From the NCBI GenBank assembly GCA_963746805.1, contig CAVVCQ010000001.1, positions 682,001-746,000 on the forward strand: DNA of 64,000 nt, given 5' to 3'. This document shows positions 50,720 to 58,801 of this stretch, piece after piece. Made by a program: the position numbers and the translations under genes. The stretch's first letter is position 1, and each line of letters opens with the position of its first letter. The DNA is from DATHTC01 sp963746805. Lineage in GTDB: Bacteria > Actinomycetota > Thermoleophilia > Gaiellales > Gaiellaceae. Below the pieces are notes generated by a model. The model ran no database searches, was not told where the DNA came from, and was given only the letters and a program-made list of their open reading frames with translations.

Positions 50720-51886
50720 GTGCAGAAAGACATCCAAGGTCGTCGCGCGCGCTGGCGTCTGCTGCTGTTCGCTGCGCTCATTGCGGCGCTCGCGGTCGTG
50801 GCCGCCGGATGCGGCGGCGACGACGACGAGGAAGCAGGGGACACCGGCACGGCCGCGGCGACCGGCGGCGAGGCCGCGGAGGGCAGCATCTGGGTCCTCC
50901 TCCCCGACACGGAGAGCTCCGACCGCTGGGAGAAGGACGACCGTCGGTTCTTCCAGGAGGCGTTCGAAGCCGCGGGCGTCGAGAGCAACATCGTCAACGC
51001 CGAGGGCGACGCGAGCACCCAGCTCCAGCAGGCCGAGCAGGCGATCAACGCGGGCGCGAAGGTGATCCTGCTCGTGAACCTGAGCTCGGAGTCCGGCGCG
51101 ACGATCATCGACACCGCGCGCGACGCGGGCGTCAAGGTGGTCGACTACGACCGGCTCACCGCCGCAGGCAGTGGCGCCGACGCGTACGTCAGCTTCGACA
51201 ACGTGAAGGTCGGCCAGACGATGGCGGACACCGTGGGGCCCGTGATCGACGAGCTCGACGGCACGCCGAACGTCGTGATGATGAACGGTGGCCCGACCGA
51301 CAACAACTCGAAGCTGTTCAAGCAGGGCTACAACGAGACCGGCGACTTCGCCGTGTCGAAGAAGGCCGAAGCGGGCGACATCAAGGTCGTCGCCGATCAG
51401 GACGTGCCGGACTGGGACAACCAGGAGGCGCTGACCCTGTTCGAGCAGATCCTCGTCGCCAACGACAACAACGTCCAGGCCGTCTACGCGGCGAACGACG
51501 GGATCGCCGGCGCAGTCGTCTCCGCGCTGCAGTCGGCCAACGTCGACCCGATCCCGCTGTCGGGTCAGGACGCGACCTCGGGCGGGATCCAGAACATCCT
51601 CGCCGGCTGGCAGACGATGACCGTCTACAAGCCGATCAAGGCCGAGGCCGATGCGGCCGCGGCGATCGCGATCGGGCTGCTGAACGGCGAGAGCCCGGAG
51701 GACGTCGAGGGCGAGTGGGAGGTCCAGACGATCAACAACGGCGAGACGGACCTGCCGTACATCGCGCTCGAGCCGATCGCGGTCACCAAGGACAACATCG
51801 AGGAGACCGTCATCGCGGACGGCTTCCGCACGTGGGACGAGGTCTGCACGGGCGAGTACGAGCAGTACTGTCCCGCCGACCGGTAG
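50720..51886 (+). CDS. Sugar ABC transporter substrate-binding lipoprotein (XylF/RbsB-like)
   Basis: The 388-residue lipoprotein has the lipobox VVAAGCGG (Cys near residue 28) and an acidic Gly/Thr linker. The periplasmic-binding-protein fold for pentoses/hexoses follows: VLLPDTESSDRWEKDDRRFFQEAFEAAG, NAEGDASTQLQQAEQAINAGAKVILLV, DAGVKVVDYDRLTAAG, VVMMNGGPTDNNSKLFKQGY and YAANDGIAGAVVSALQ. The YDRL and NDG motifs resemble xylose-binding XylF. The ATPase and permease genes follow. Confidence 0.93.
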   Translation: MQKDIQGRRARWRLLLFAALIAALAVVAAGCGGDDDEEAGDTGTAAATGGEAAEGSIWVLLPDTESSDRWEKDDRRFFQEAFEAAGVESNIVNAEGDASTQLQQAEQAINAGAKVILLVNLSSESGATIIDTARDAGVKVVDYDRLTAAGSGADAYVSFDNVKVGQTMADTVGPVIDELDGTPNVVMMNGGPTDNNSKLFKQGYNETGDFAVSKKAEAGDIKVVADQDVPDWDNQEALTLFEQILVANDNNVQAVYAANDGIAGAVVSALQSANVDPIPLSGQDATSGGIQNILAGWQTMTVYKPIKAEADAAAAIAIGLLNGESPEDVEGEWEVQTINNGETDLPYIALEPIAVTKDNIEETVIADGFRTWDEVCTGEYEQYCPADR

Positions 51887-51896
51887 CGGACTGAGC

Positions 51897-51925
51897 GAGG
51901 GCGGGGGCGCGGCGCCCCCGCCCTC
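51897..51925 (+). promoter_or_regulatory. Intercistronic GC-rich hairpin between binding protein and ATPase genes
   Basis: A perfect 13-bp stem, GAGGGCGGGGGCG paired with CGCCCCCGCCCTC, with a 3-nt loop, starts 11 bp past the stop of the binding-protein gene. No T-run follows. Such hairpins typically protect the upstream message from 3' decay or partially terminate transcription, giving more binding protein than ATPase and permease. Confidence 0.7.
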
Positions 51926-51946
51926 CGAGCCGAAGGGGGTTGACGC

Positions 51947-52727
51947 ATGGCGGAGACGGCGAGCCCGATCCTCGAGTTGAAGGGCGTCTCGAAGAGCTTC
52001 GGCGCCGTGCAGGCGCTGTACAAGGTCGACTTCGAGGTGCGCCGCGGCGAGGTGATGGCGCTCGTCGGCGACAACGGCGCCGGCAAGTCCACGCTGATCA
52101 AGGGCATCGCCGGGATCCACTCGTTCGACGAGGGCGAGACCTTCTTCGAGGGGGAGCAGGTGACACATCCACGGCCCCCGCGACGCCGCAAACCACGGGA
52201 TCGAAGTCGTCTACCAGGATCTCGCGTTGGCCGACAACCTCGACGTCGTCGCCAACATGTATCTCGGCCGGGAACAGGTGAACCGGATCGTCCTCGACGA
52301 GCCGACGATGGAGCAGACGGCGCGGAAGACGCTCGACAGCCTGTCGGTCACCAGCCTGCGCTCGGTACGCCAGGCGGTCGCCGGGCTCTCCGGCGGCCAG
52401 CGGCAGGCCGTCGCCGTCGCGAAGGCGGTGATGTGGAACTCGAAGGTCGTGATCCTCGACGAGCCGACCGCGGCGCTCGGGGTCGCGCAGACCCGGCAGG
52501 TGCTCGACCTCGTCCGCCGGCTCGCCGACCGCGGCCTCGCCGTGGTGATCATCTCCCACAACCTCCATGACATCTTCGAGGTCGGCGACCGGATCACCGT
52601 GCTCCGGCTCGGCCAGAGCGTCGCGCTCTACGAGAAGGACAAGACGACCCAGCAGGAGGTCGTTCACGCGATCACGGCTGGCAAGCTCGCGCATGTGCCC
52701 GGGATGGCCGCCGAGGTCGTGGCATGA
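51947..52727 (+). CDS. Sugar ABC transporter ATP-binding protein, single NBD (one frame break)
   Basis: The restored 259 residues hold one nucleotide-binding domain: SPILELKGVSKSFGAVQALY, Walker A GDNGAGKST, the Q-loop region VVYQDLALADNLDVVANMYLGRE, signature LSGGQ, Walker B VVILDEPTAAL and the H-loop IISHNLHDIFEVGDR. It is the short form found next to XylH-like permeases in actinobacteria, in contrast to double-NBD RbsA/XylG. The frame breaks at about 52165 (GACACATCC for GACATCC-type); removing one C gives VTIHGPRDAANHG. The 3' end overlaps the permease by 4 bp. Confidence 0.94.
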
Positions 52728-53989
52728 GCGAACCCGTGGTGCCCGAGGCCCAGGGCACAACGGAGGTCGTCGCGCCGCAGGCGGACAGCATCGCCGAGAC
52801 CCTGCGCGAGGCGTGGCGCGGTTGGGTGCGGCGGCTGCGGGCCGGAGATCTCGGGGCGCTGCCGATCTTCGTCGGACTCGCGGCCCTCGCAGTGCTGTTC
52901 TCGGTGCTCGACGACAGCTTCTACACCGAGCGCAACTTCGTGAACCTGCTCCTGCAGACCGCCGGTATCGCGACGATTGCGATCGGCGTCGTCTTCGTCC
53001 TCCTGATCGCCGAGATCGACCTCTCTGTCGGCTTCGTGAGCGGCGTCTGCGCGGTGATCATGGTTCTGCTCCTCCGGCCCGAGGAGCAGAACTTCCCATG
53101 GTGGGCGGCGATCGGCGTCGCGCTCGTCATCACCACCGGCATCGGCCTGCTGCAGGGGTTGATCATCACGAAGGGACGGGTCCCATCCTTCGTCGTCACG
53201 CTCGCGGGGTACCTCACGTGGGGCGGCGTCGTCCTGATCCTCACCACCGAGGCGTCGAGCGCGGGCACGATCCGGATCCAGGACGATGTCGCCCTCGGGA
53301 TCGCGAACAACTACCTCGCGGACGTGTGGGGCTGGGCGCTCCTCGGCGCGCTGCTCGTGGCCTACCTCCTGCTCGAGCTCGCGAAGGTGCGGGCGCGCCG
53401 GGAGCGGGGCGTCGCGCACCGGCCGCTCGTCCTCATCCTGCTCCAGCTGGTCGCGATCGGCGTCATCGGTGCCCTGGCGGTCTGGTACGCGAACAAGGAT
53501 CGCGGTGTCCCGGTCGTGGCCCTGATCGTCGGCGCGTTCCTCGTCTTCTGGACCTTCATCGCCAACCGCACGCGCTTCGGCCGGCACGTCTACGCGGTCG
53601 GCGGGAACCCGGAGGCGGCACGACGGGCGGGCATCAACGTCGACCGGATCCGGATCGCCGTGTTCATGATCTCCGCCTTCATGGCCGGGGTCGGCGGGAT
53701 CATCCTCGCCTCGCGGCTTCGCTCGGTCGATCCCGGCGTCGGCGGCGGGCAGCTGCTCCTGAACGCGATTGCGGCGGCGGTCATCGGCGGCACGAGCCTC
53801 TTCGGCGGGCACGGCCGCGTCATCAGTGCGCTGCTCGGCGCTCTGGTGATCGCGACCGTGGCGAACGGGATGGACCTGCTGAACCTCGCGTCGGGCTACA
53901 AGTTCGTGATCACCGGCGGAGTGCTGCTCGCGGCCGTTCTCGTCGACGCGTTCGCGAAGCGGGCTCGGCAGGCGTCCGGCGTGGGCTAG
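52724..53989 (+). CDS. Sugar ABC transporter permease (XylH-like)
   Basis: The 421-residue protein has a cytosolic N-terminal stretch of about 45 residues and about ten TM helices of the BPD_transp_2 family: NFVNLLLQTAGIATIAIGVVFVLLIAEIDLSVG, TLAGYLTWGGVVLIL, and FGRHVYAVGGNPEAARRAGINVDRI (the EAA-like loop contacting the ATPase), then GGTSLFGGHGRVISALLGALVI and NLASGYKFVITG. A large central insert with a charged loop (KVRARRERGVAHR) is typical of the XylH branch. ATG start with a 4-bp overlap. Confidence 0.94.
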   Translation: MSEPVVPEAQGTTEVVAPQADSIAETLREAWRGWVRRLRAGDLGALPIFVGLAALAVLFSVLDDSFYTERNFVNLLLQTAGIATIAIGVVFVLLIAEIDLSVGFVSGVCAVIMVLLLRPEEQNFPWWAAIGVALVITTGIGLLQGLIITKGRVPSFVVTLAGYLTWGGVVLILTTEASSAGTIRIQDDVALGIANNYLADVWGWALLGALLVAYLLLELAKVRARRERGVAHRPLVLILLQLVAIGVIGALAVWYANKDRGVPVVALIVGAFLVFWTFIANRTRFGRHVYAVGGNPEAARRAGINVDRIRIAVFMISAFMAGVGGIILASRLRSVDPGVGGGQLLLNAIAAAVIGGTSLFGGHGRVISALLGALVIATVANGMDLLNLASGYKFVITGGVLLAAVLVDAFAKRARQASGVG

Positions 53990-54076
53990 GCGGCGACCGC
54001 GTCTCGCTGGGTCGCGGCGCCTGGCGCGGCTGGAGCGTCACACGTACGCTGCGGCCGAGCCGGTTGCGACGGGGAG

Positions 54077-54445
54077 GTGGCGATGTTCGCGCGTGTGCAC
54101 ACGCTCGAGACGGGCCCGGAGGAGTACGAACGCGGCTACCAGATGGTCCGCGACGTGCTGCTGCCGTGGGCCCGCGAGAGCACGGGGTTCTGCGGCCTGA
54201 TCGGGCTCGTCGACGACGAGCGGCAGGAGTCGCTCGTGATCACGCTGTGGGCCGATGCGGAGTCCGCCGAGGCCAGCGCCTCGGCCGGCGACAGCCTCGG
54301 AGACCTCGCGGCCACGGCATCCGGGGCGACGCGCGCTTCGCTGAAGTCGTACGCCGTGTCGATCTTCGAGGTGCCGGGGCAGCGAACGACGAACATCTCG
54401 GCACCGCTCGGCAGCGAGCCGGCACCCCCGCCTCCCGTCCACTAG
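54077..54445 (+). CDS. Small ABM/stress-responsive dimeric alpha-beta-barrel-like protein
   Basis: About 122 residues (GTG 54077 or ATG 54083, after GGGGAGG). The sequence FARVHTLETGPEEYERGYQMVRDVLLPWARESTGFCGLIGLVDDERQESLVITLWAD has the strand-helix-strand pattern of antibiotic-biosynthesis-monooxygenase-like ferredoxin folds, with helical AEASASAGDSLGDLAA and a Pro-rich tail. Such proteins often bind small ligands or haem as dimers; none can be named here. A TACGCT hexamer at 54045-54050 is a candidate -10 box. Confidence 0.65.
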   Translation: MAMFARVHTLETGPEEYERGYQMVRDVLLPWARESTGFCGLIGLVDDERQESLVITLWADAESAEASASAGDSLGDLAATASGATRASLKSYAVSIFEVPGQRTTNISAPLGSEPAPPPPVH

Positions 54446-54513
54446 CCACGAGGTAAGAACCGGCGCCCCGCCGGCACCAACTCCTCCGACACCACTCGGC
54501 GAAGGAGGAGGAC

Positions 54514-54819
54514 ATGCCCTACGGGGACTGGATCAACGACCTGCCGACCGCGTTCTTCCTGGTCGTGCACATCGCGGCGTTCGCGGTCGGCGCCGGGTTC
54601 GCCTGGGTGGCGTACAAGCGCGAGCTCGGGCTCCTCGGCACCGGCTTCGCCCTCTACGCCGCGGCAGAGCTCGTCTACATGACGTACCACCTCGACTGGA
54701 CCGTCTTCCTCTTCGCGCACACGATCGCCGAGGTGCTCGACCTCGCGGCGTTCGTCCTGATCTTCGCCGGCGCGGTCTATTCCACCGTGCGCCGGCCGGA
54801 GCTCGAGGTGAGCGGCTGA
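54514..54819 (+). CDS. Small membrane protein, first gene of the cupredoxin cluster
   Basis: The 101-residue protein has three TM helices (PTAFFLVVHIAAFAVGAGFAWVAY; GLLGTGFALYAAAELVYMTYHLD; FLFAHTIAEVLDLAAFVLIFAGAVY). Histidines lie near the membrane in helices 1-3, which could bind metal or haem. AAGGAGGAGG at 54502-54511 is a very strong ribosome-binding site. Its stop overlaps the cupredoxin gene by one base, so the two proteins are made together. The family is unknown to me. Confidence 0.78.
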   Translation: MPYGDWINDLPTAFFLVVHIAAFAVGAGFAWVAYKRELGLLGTGFALYAAAELVYMTYHLDWTVFLFAHTIAEVLDLAAFVLIFAGAVYSTVRRPELEVSG

Positions 54820-55145
54820 TGCGGCTCGCCGTCCTGCTCGCAGGGCTCGCGGTGCTCGCGGCCGGCTGCGGCGGCGAGGAGGACGCCGAGCCGGTCGCGA
54901 CGACCGAGGTCCAGATGGCCAAGAGCTACCGCTTCGAGCCGAAGGCGATCACCGTCGCGGCGGGCGACACGGTCACCTGGACGAACGACGACAACTTCAC
55001 GCACACCGTGCAGGTCGACGGGCAGGAGGACCACGAGGTCGACCGCGGCGACAGCGTTTCGATCACGTTCGACAAGCCCGGCACCTACGACTACGTCTGC
55101 ACGCTGCACCGCCGCGACATGGACGGGACGGTGACGGTCACGTGA
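54819..55145 (+). CDS. Cupredoxin-domain lipoprotein (plastocyanin-like)
   Basis: The 108-residue lipoprotein (lipobox VLAAGCGG) has a single blue-copper domain: MAKSYRFEPKAITVAAGDTVTWTNDDNFTHTVQVDG, then DSVSITFDKPGTYDYVCTLHRRDMDGTVTV. The type 1 ligands His (FTHTV), Cys (YVCTLH), His (TLH) and Met (RRDM) are all present. It should carry electrons or bind copper on the outer face of the membrane. It overlaps its neighbours by 1 and 4 bp. Confidence 0.92.
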   Translation: MRLAVLLAGLAVLAAGCGGEEDAEPVATTEVQMAKSYRFEPKAITVAAGDTVTWTNDDNFTHTVQVDGQEDHEVDRGDSVSITFDKPGTYDYVCTLHRRDMDGTVTVT

Positions 55146-55543
55146 GCGCGTCCGTGCGGCGGGACGTCGTCATCCTCGCGTGTGCGATCAGCGCCGGGAT
55201 CCACGGGGCGCTCGTGCCGGCGCACCTCGAGGAGCGCGCCGCCGCGGGCTGGGCATTCGCCGTCTCGACCGCGATCCTGGCCGTGCTCGCGACGGCGCTG
55301 ACGCGTCGGCCGACCGCCCGCCTGCCGCTCGTCCTCGCGGCGGCGACGCTCGCCGGACTGCTCGCCGCATACGCGCTCGCGGTCACGACCGGACTGCCGC
55401 TGCTGCACCCGGAGCCCGAGCCGGTCGACGGCCTCGCGGTCTTCACGAAGGCGATCGAGGCGGCGGGTCTCGTCACCGCCTGGAGCCTCCTCCACGGCGT
55501 GCGGGCCGTCGCCCTGACCACGCCGCAAACGAAAGGAATCTGA
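55142..55543 (+). CDS. Four-helix membrane protein in the cupredoxin cluster
   Basis: The 133-residue GTG-start protein has four TM helices (VVILACAISAGIHGALVPAHL; AFAVSTAILAVLATAL; LPLVLAAATLAGLLAAYALAVTTGLPLL; AIEAAGLVTAWSLLHGV). Histidines in helix 1 (GIHGALVPAHLEE) and helix 4 (LLHGVRA) are suggestive of metal or haem coordination. It is translated from a start overlapping the cupredoxin stop. I do not know its family. Confidence 0.75.
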   Translation: MSASVRRDVVILACAISAGIHGALVPAHLEERAAAGWAFAVSTAILAVLATALTRRPTARLPLVLAAATLAGLLAAYALAVTTGLPLLHPEPEPVDGLAVFTKAIEAAGLVTAWSLLHGVRAVALTTPQTKGI

Positions 55544-55544
55544 C

Positions 55545-56234
55545 ATGGACAGCACCCGCACGACTCGCCCGATCCCGCTCTTCCTCACAGCGCTCGTCGC
55601 GTTCTTCAGCGCGCTCGCGGCGCTCGCCGTCTCGAACGGCCACGACGCGGTGGCCCACGGCTCCGAGCCGCAGCATGGCGCCAATGGGATGACCGCGAAG
55701 GAGGTGGCGCTCCACCAGGACATGCGGAAGCTCTGGGAGGACCACGTCACGTGGACGCGGCTCGCGATCATCAGCCTCACGACCGGGTCGCCCGACACCG
55801 AGGCGACGGTCGGCCGGCTGCTGCGCAACCAGACCGACATCGGCGACGCGGTCGAGCCGTTCTACGGCACGGCCGCCGGCGACGCGCTCACCCGTGAGCT
55901 GCGAAGCCACATCCTCATCGCCGCCGACGTGATCGCCGCCGCCAAGGCCGGTGACGCGGCCGCGCTCACCGAGGCGCAGGCGCGCTGGACGGCGAACGCC
56001 GACGGGATCGCCGCGATGCTCGCGCGCGCGAACCCGCGCCACTGGAAGCCCGCGACCATGAAGCGCGAGCTTCGGACGCATCTGACGCTCACGACCGAGG
56101 AGGTCGTCGCGCGCCTCCACGGCGACTGGAACGGCGACGTGGCCGCCTACGACAAGGTGCACGTGCACATGCTCCACCTCGCCGATCTCCTGTCTGAAGG
56201 GCTCGTGGCGCAGTTCCCGAGGCGCTTCCGGTAG
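55545..56234 (+). CDS. Exported helical protein of unknown function
   Basis: The 229-residue protein has a signal sequence or anchor (PIPLFLTALVAFFSALAALAVSNG) and a His-rich stretch (NGHDAVAHGSEPQHGANG). A helical bundle follows with HQDMRKLWEDHVTWTRLAIIS, LLRNQTDIGDAVEPFYG, LRSHILIAADVIAAAKAGD and YDKVHVHMLHLADLLSEGLVAQFPRRF. Similar proteins without a known role occur in many soil bacteria. Conserved His/Asp/Glu on successive helices would suit a metal site. It follows the four-helix protein gene by 1 bp. Confidence 0.78.
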   Translation: MDSTRTTRPIPLFLTALVAFFSALAALAVSNGHDAVAHGSEPQHGANGMTAKEVALHQDMRKLWEDHVTWTRLAIISLTTGSPDTEATVGRLLRNQTDIGDAVEPFYGTAAGDALTRELRSHILIAADVIAAAKAGDAAALTEAQARWTANADGIAAMLARANPRHWKPATMKRELRTHLTLTTEEVVARLHGDWNGDVAAYDKVHVHMLHLADLLSEGLVAQFPRRFR

Positions 56235-56241
56235 CGACGAC

Positions 56242-56934
56242 GTGTCCGCGCTCGCACTACGACCGGCTACGGTCCCCGCCGTGGAACCGGCCGTGCCGCT
56301 CGTGTCGCCGCCGCTGGACGCCGAGTCACGGGAGTGGCTGGAGGGCCTTCGCGCCGACGGGCCGACGCATGACGAGGCCGTCGCGCGCCTGCACGCCCTG
56401 CTCCTGCGGGCGGCGCGGTTCGAGGTCGGCCGTCGCCGGGCGGCGATGCCGCATCTCCGCGGCGCCGACTTCGACGACGTCGCCATGCAGGCGGCCGACG
56501 ACGCCCTGATGAGCGTGCTCCGGCGCCTCGACGATTTCCACGGCGGCAGCCGGTTCACGACCTGGGTCTACAAGTTCGCCCTGCTCGAGTCCGCCGCCAA
56601 GCTCCGCAAGCGCGCGTGGCAGGGCCGTGAGGTGCCGCTCGAGCCCGAGTCGTGGAGCGTGCTCGGGAGCGAGTCGCTGGGGCCCGACGGCCGGCTCGAG
56701 CAGTCGGAGCTGCTGACGACGTTGCGGCACGCGATCGACGAGGTGCTGACGCCCCGGCAGCGCGACGTCCTGGTGGCGCTCGCGGTCAACGGGGTGCCGA
56801 TCGACGTGCTGGCCGAGCGCTGGGACACGACCCGCGGCGCGCTCTACAAGACGCTGCACGACGCGCGGCGCAAGCTGCGCCGACACCTCGAGGATTCGGG
56901 GCTCTCCCTCGACACCCGGGAGGAGGAACGCTGA
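56242..56934 (+). CDS. ECF-like RNA polymerase sigma factor
   Basis: The 230-residue protein has an N-terminal extension of about 45 residues, a region 2-like core (ARFEVGRRRAAMPHLRGADFDDVAMQAADDALMSVLRRLDDFHGGSRFTTWVYKFALLESAAKLRKR) and region 4 (LTPRQRDVLVALAVNGVPIDVLAERWDTTRGALYKTLHDARRKLR). GTG start 8 bp after the exported helical protein. A putative anti-sigma factor overlaps its stop by one base. The location predicts that it controls the cupredoxin cluster. Confidence 0.92.
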   Translation: MSALALRPATVPAVEPAVPLVSPPLDAESREWLEGLRADGPTHDEAVARLHALLLRAARFEVGRRRAAMPHLRGADFDDVAMQAADDALMSVLRRLDDFHGGSRFTTWVYKFALLESAAKLRKRAWQGREVPLEPESWSVLGSESLGPDGRLEQSELLTTLRHAIDEVLTPRQRDVLVALAVNGVPIDVLAERWDTTRGALYKTLHDARRKLRRHLEDSGLSLDTREEER

Positions 56935-57167
56935 TGGAGCGACCCGACCGTCAGGAGGCGCTGCGCCGGATCCTCGGACCGGCCGAGGCGGAGGTCGGCT
57001 GCGACGCCTGCTTCGACCAGCTCGACCGGTACGTCGAGCTCGAGCTCGCCGGGGAGGACGCCGACCGGGCGATCCCCGGCTTGCGCGCCCACCTCGACGG
57101 CTGCCCGGCCTGCCGCGAGGAGCACGCGAGCCTCCTTGCGCTCGTCGGCGGCGAGCAGGCCGGGTAG
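56934..57167 (+). CDS. Putative zinc-binding anti-sigma factor
   Basis: The 77-residue protein has the HxxxCxxC zinc motif of anti-sigma factors (HLDGCPACREEH) plus an upstream CDACFDQLDRYVELEL helix. No TM helix follows, so this is a soluble, short form like those that sense redox state in the cytosol. It starts at the sigma-factor stop (TGATG). Together they make a sigma/anti-sigma pair behind the cupredoxin cluster. Confidence 0.85.
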   Translation: MERPDRQEALRRILGPAEAEVGCDACFDQLDRYVELELAGEDADRAIPGLRAHLDGCPACREEHASLLALVGGEQAG

Positions 57168-57343
57168 GCGGCGCGGCCCACGCCCGCGAGCGCGGCGGCC
57201 GTGACGCGGCGCTCGGCCGCGAGCCTGCGCCACCGCTCCGCGAGCTCGGCCGCGGACAGCGCGGCGCCGGCCGTCCGCAGCGCGCGCTCGGCCGCGTCGA
57301 GCGCGAGCTGCCACTGCTCGGCGAGCACCTCGAGGTCGGGCAT
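57168..57343 (-). CDS. Possible small helical protein, 3' end unclear
   Basis: An ATG at 57343, 9 bp past the stop of the membrane protein gene at 57352, begins a protein-like helical sequence (MPDLEVLAEQWQLALDAAER, then LSAAELAERWRRLAAERRVT). The frame has no stop before it runs deep into the anti-sigma gene on the other strand, where its composition becomes shadow-like. Either the end is masked by a frame break or it is not a gene. The given 3' limit is only where protein-like sequence ends. Confidence 0.25.
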
Positions 57344-57351
57344 CGCGTGGA

Positions 57352-57627
57352 CTAGTCCTCCGGCGGCTCCTTCGAGCCGTGCCCGAAGCCGTAGCGGGCG
57401 ACGACCCAGGTGCCGAAGAACGCGAACAGCCCCAGGACGACGGCCGAGGGAACGGTCGCGCTGCTCCCCGAGACGTCGTGCGTCACGATGTCCGGGCCCC
57501 AGATCGCGCAGACCAGGACGCTGAGCCACATGGCGACGATCGTCAAGCAGGCCCACATCGCGGGCACGGCGAGCCGAACCGACCAGCGCTGTGTGGTCTG
57601 CGGCGACGCGTGCGGAGCACTCGTCAT
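57352..57627 (-). CDS. Small two-helix membrane protein
   Basis: The 91-residue protein has two TM helices (VRLAVPAMWACLTIVAMWLSVLVCAIWG and VPSAVVLGLFAFFGTWVVARYGFG) and a charged C-terminal tail (SKEPPED). AAGGAGGT lies 5 bp before the ATG, the best Shine-Dalgarno match in the window, so it is probably well expressed. The two cysteines sit in the first helix. No family recognised. It is divergent from the TolB-like gene. Confidence 0.72.
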   Translation of the reverse strand: MTSAPHASPQTTQRWSVRLAVPAMWACLTIVAMWLSVLVCAIWGPDIVTHDVSGSSATVPSAVVLGLFAFFGTWVVARYGFGHGSKEPPED

Positions 57628-57737
57628 CTCACACCTCCTTCCGCCTCACGCTCGCCCATCGTGCGGGGTGGGCCGTCAGGGGTTCCGCTGATCGTGGGAG
57701 CGAGAACCACGAAGTCGGCACCACCACTTGAAGCGAC

Positions 57738-58781
57738 GTGCGTGAGACCATTGAGGAGGTGGCGCGGGTTGCGTTGTTCGGGCTCCTGACCGCGGCGGCG
57801 GTCGTGGTCGCCGTCCCGGCTGCGGCGGCACGACCGGAGCATCGTGTCGCGGAGCCCGGCGGGAAGCTCGTGTTCCTTCGCTCCGATCCCGCGGGCACCC
57901 GCCGCGTCTCCGTCGTCGGTGCCGACGGAAGCGGCCTGCACCGCTCCAGCCTTCCCGCCCTCCCGACCTTCTCTCCCGACGGGCGCAGACTCGTGTATGC
58001 CGTCCACGATGGGCGTTTCGCCCGCCTGTTCGTGGCGAACGCGCACGGCCGGGCGCGCCGCCAGATCCTCCGCGAGACCCCGCCGTGGAGCTCCGCCGAG
58101 CCGACCTGGTCGCCGGACTCCGGCACGCTCGCGTACACGCGCGACCGGGACGTCGACCTTGCGCAGGTCGGCGTCGTGAACGTCGACGGCAGCGGGCGAC
58201 GCATCCTCACCCGCGCGGGGAGGCAACCCGCCTGGGCCCCGCGCGGCCGCACGATCGCGTTCGCCAACTGGCATCCGTCCGGGCTCTACCTGATGGACGA
58301 CCGCGGCCGCGGCCGGAGGCGCATCTCGAACTCCTCCCCGGAGCTGCAGCCGAACAGCCCGCTCACCTGGACGCAGGACGGGAGGAACCTCCTCTTCCTG
58401 TACGACCACGTCGAGGGACTCTGTGCCGTCGCCCGCACCGGCGGGCGCTGCCGCGACCTCTTGCCCGGGCACAAGGTGCGCAACTTCGACGTCCGCGGGA
58501 CGAGGCTCGTCGTGTCCGCGGCGGGCCCGTCGGATCGGGGCTGGGAGATCTACGTCCTCGACGTCGACGGCACTCGGCTCGTGCGGCTGACCGAGAACCG
58601 CGTGCACGACACCGAGCCGCGCTGGTCGCCGGACGGCCGCAGGATCGCATTCACGAGCCACCGCGACGGCAACGCGGAGATCTACGTCATGAACGCCGAT
58701 GGCAGCGAGCAGACGAACGTCACTCGCAATCCGGCCCATGACGAGAGGCCGGTGTGGACGCCGCCGGCGTCGCGGCTGTAG
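57738..58781 (+). CDS. Secreted TolB-like (PD40) beta-propeller protein
   Basis: The 347-residue protein has an N-terminal signal or TM (VALFGLLTAAAVVVAVPAAAA) and repeated WD40-like PD40 blades (PTFSPDGRRLVYA; PTWSPDSGTLAYTRD; PAWAPRGRTIAFA; LTWTQDGRNLLFL; PRWSPDGRRIAFTSHRDGNAEIYVMNADGS). Its architecture resembles the TolB C-terminal propeller without the N-terminal domain. In actinobacteria there is no Tol-Pal system, so it is more likely a binding or scaffold protein. GTG start. Confidence 0.85.
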   Translation: MRETIEEVARVALFGLLTAAAVVVAVPAAAARPEHRVAEPGGKLVFLRSDPAGTRRVSVVGADGSGLHRSSLPALPTFSPDGRRLVYAVHDGRFARLFVANAHGRARRQILRETPPWSSAEPTWSPDSGTLAYTRDRDVDLAQVGVVNVDGSGRRILTRAGRQPAWAPRGRTIAFANWHPSGLYLMDDRGRGRRRISNSSPELQPNSPLTWTQDGRNLLFLYDHVEGLCAVARTGGRCRDLLPGHKVRNFDVRGTRLVVSAAGPSDRGWEIYVLDVDGTRLVRLTENRVHDTEPRWSPDGRRIAFTSHRDGNAEIYVMNADGSEQTNVTRNPAHDERPVWTPPASRL

Positions 58782-58801
58782 TGGTCGGGAGAGGGGCGCC
58801 G

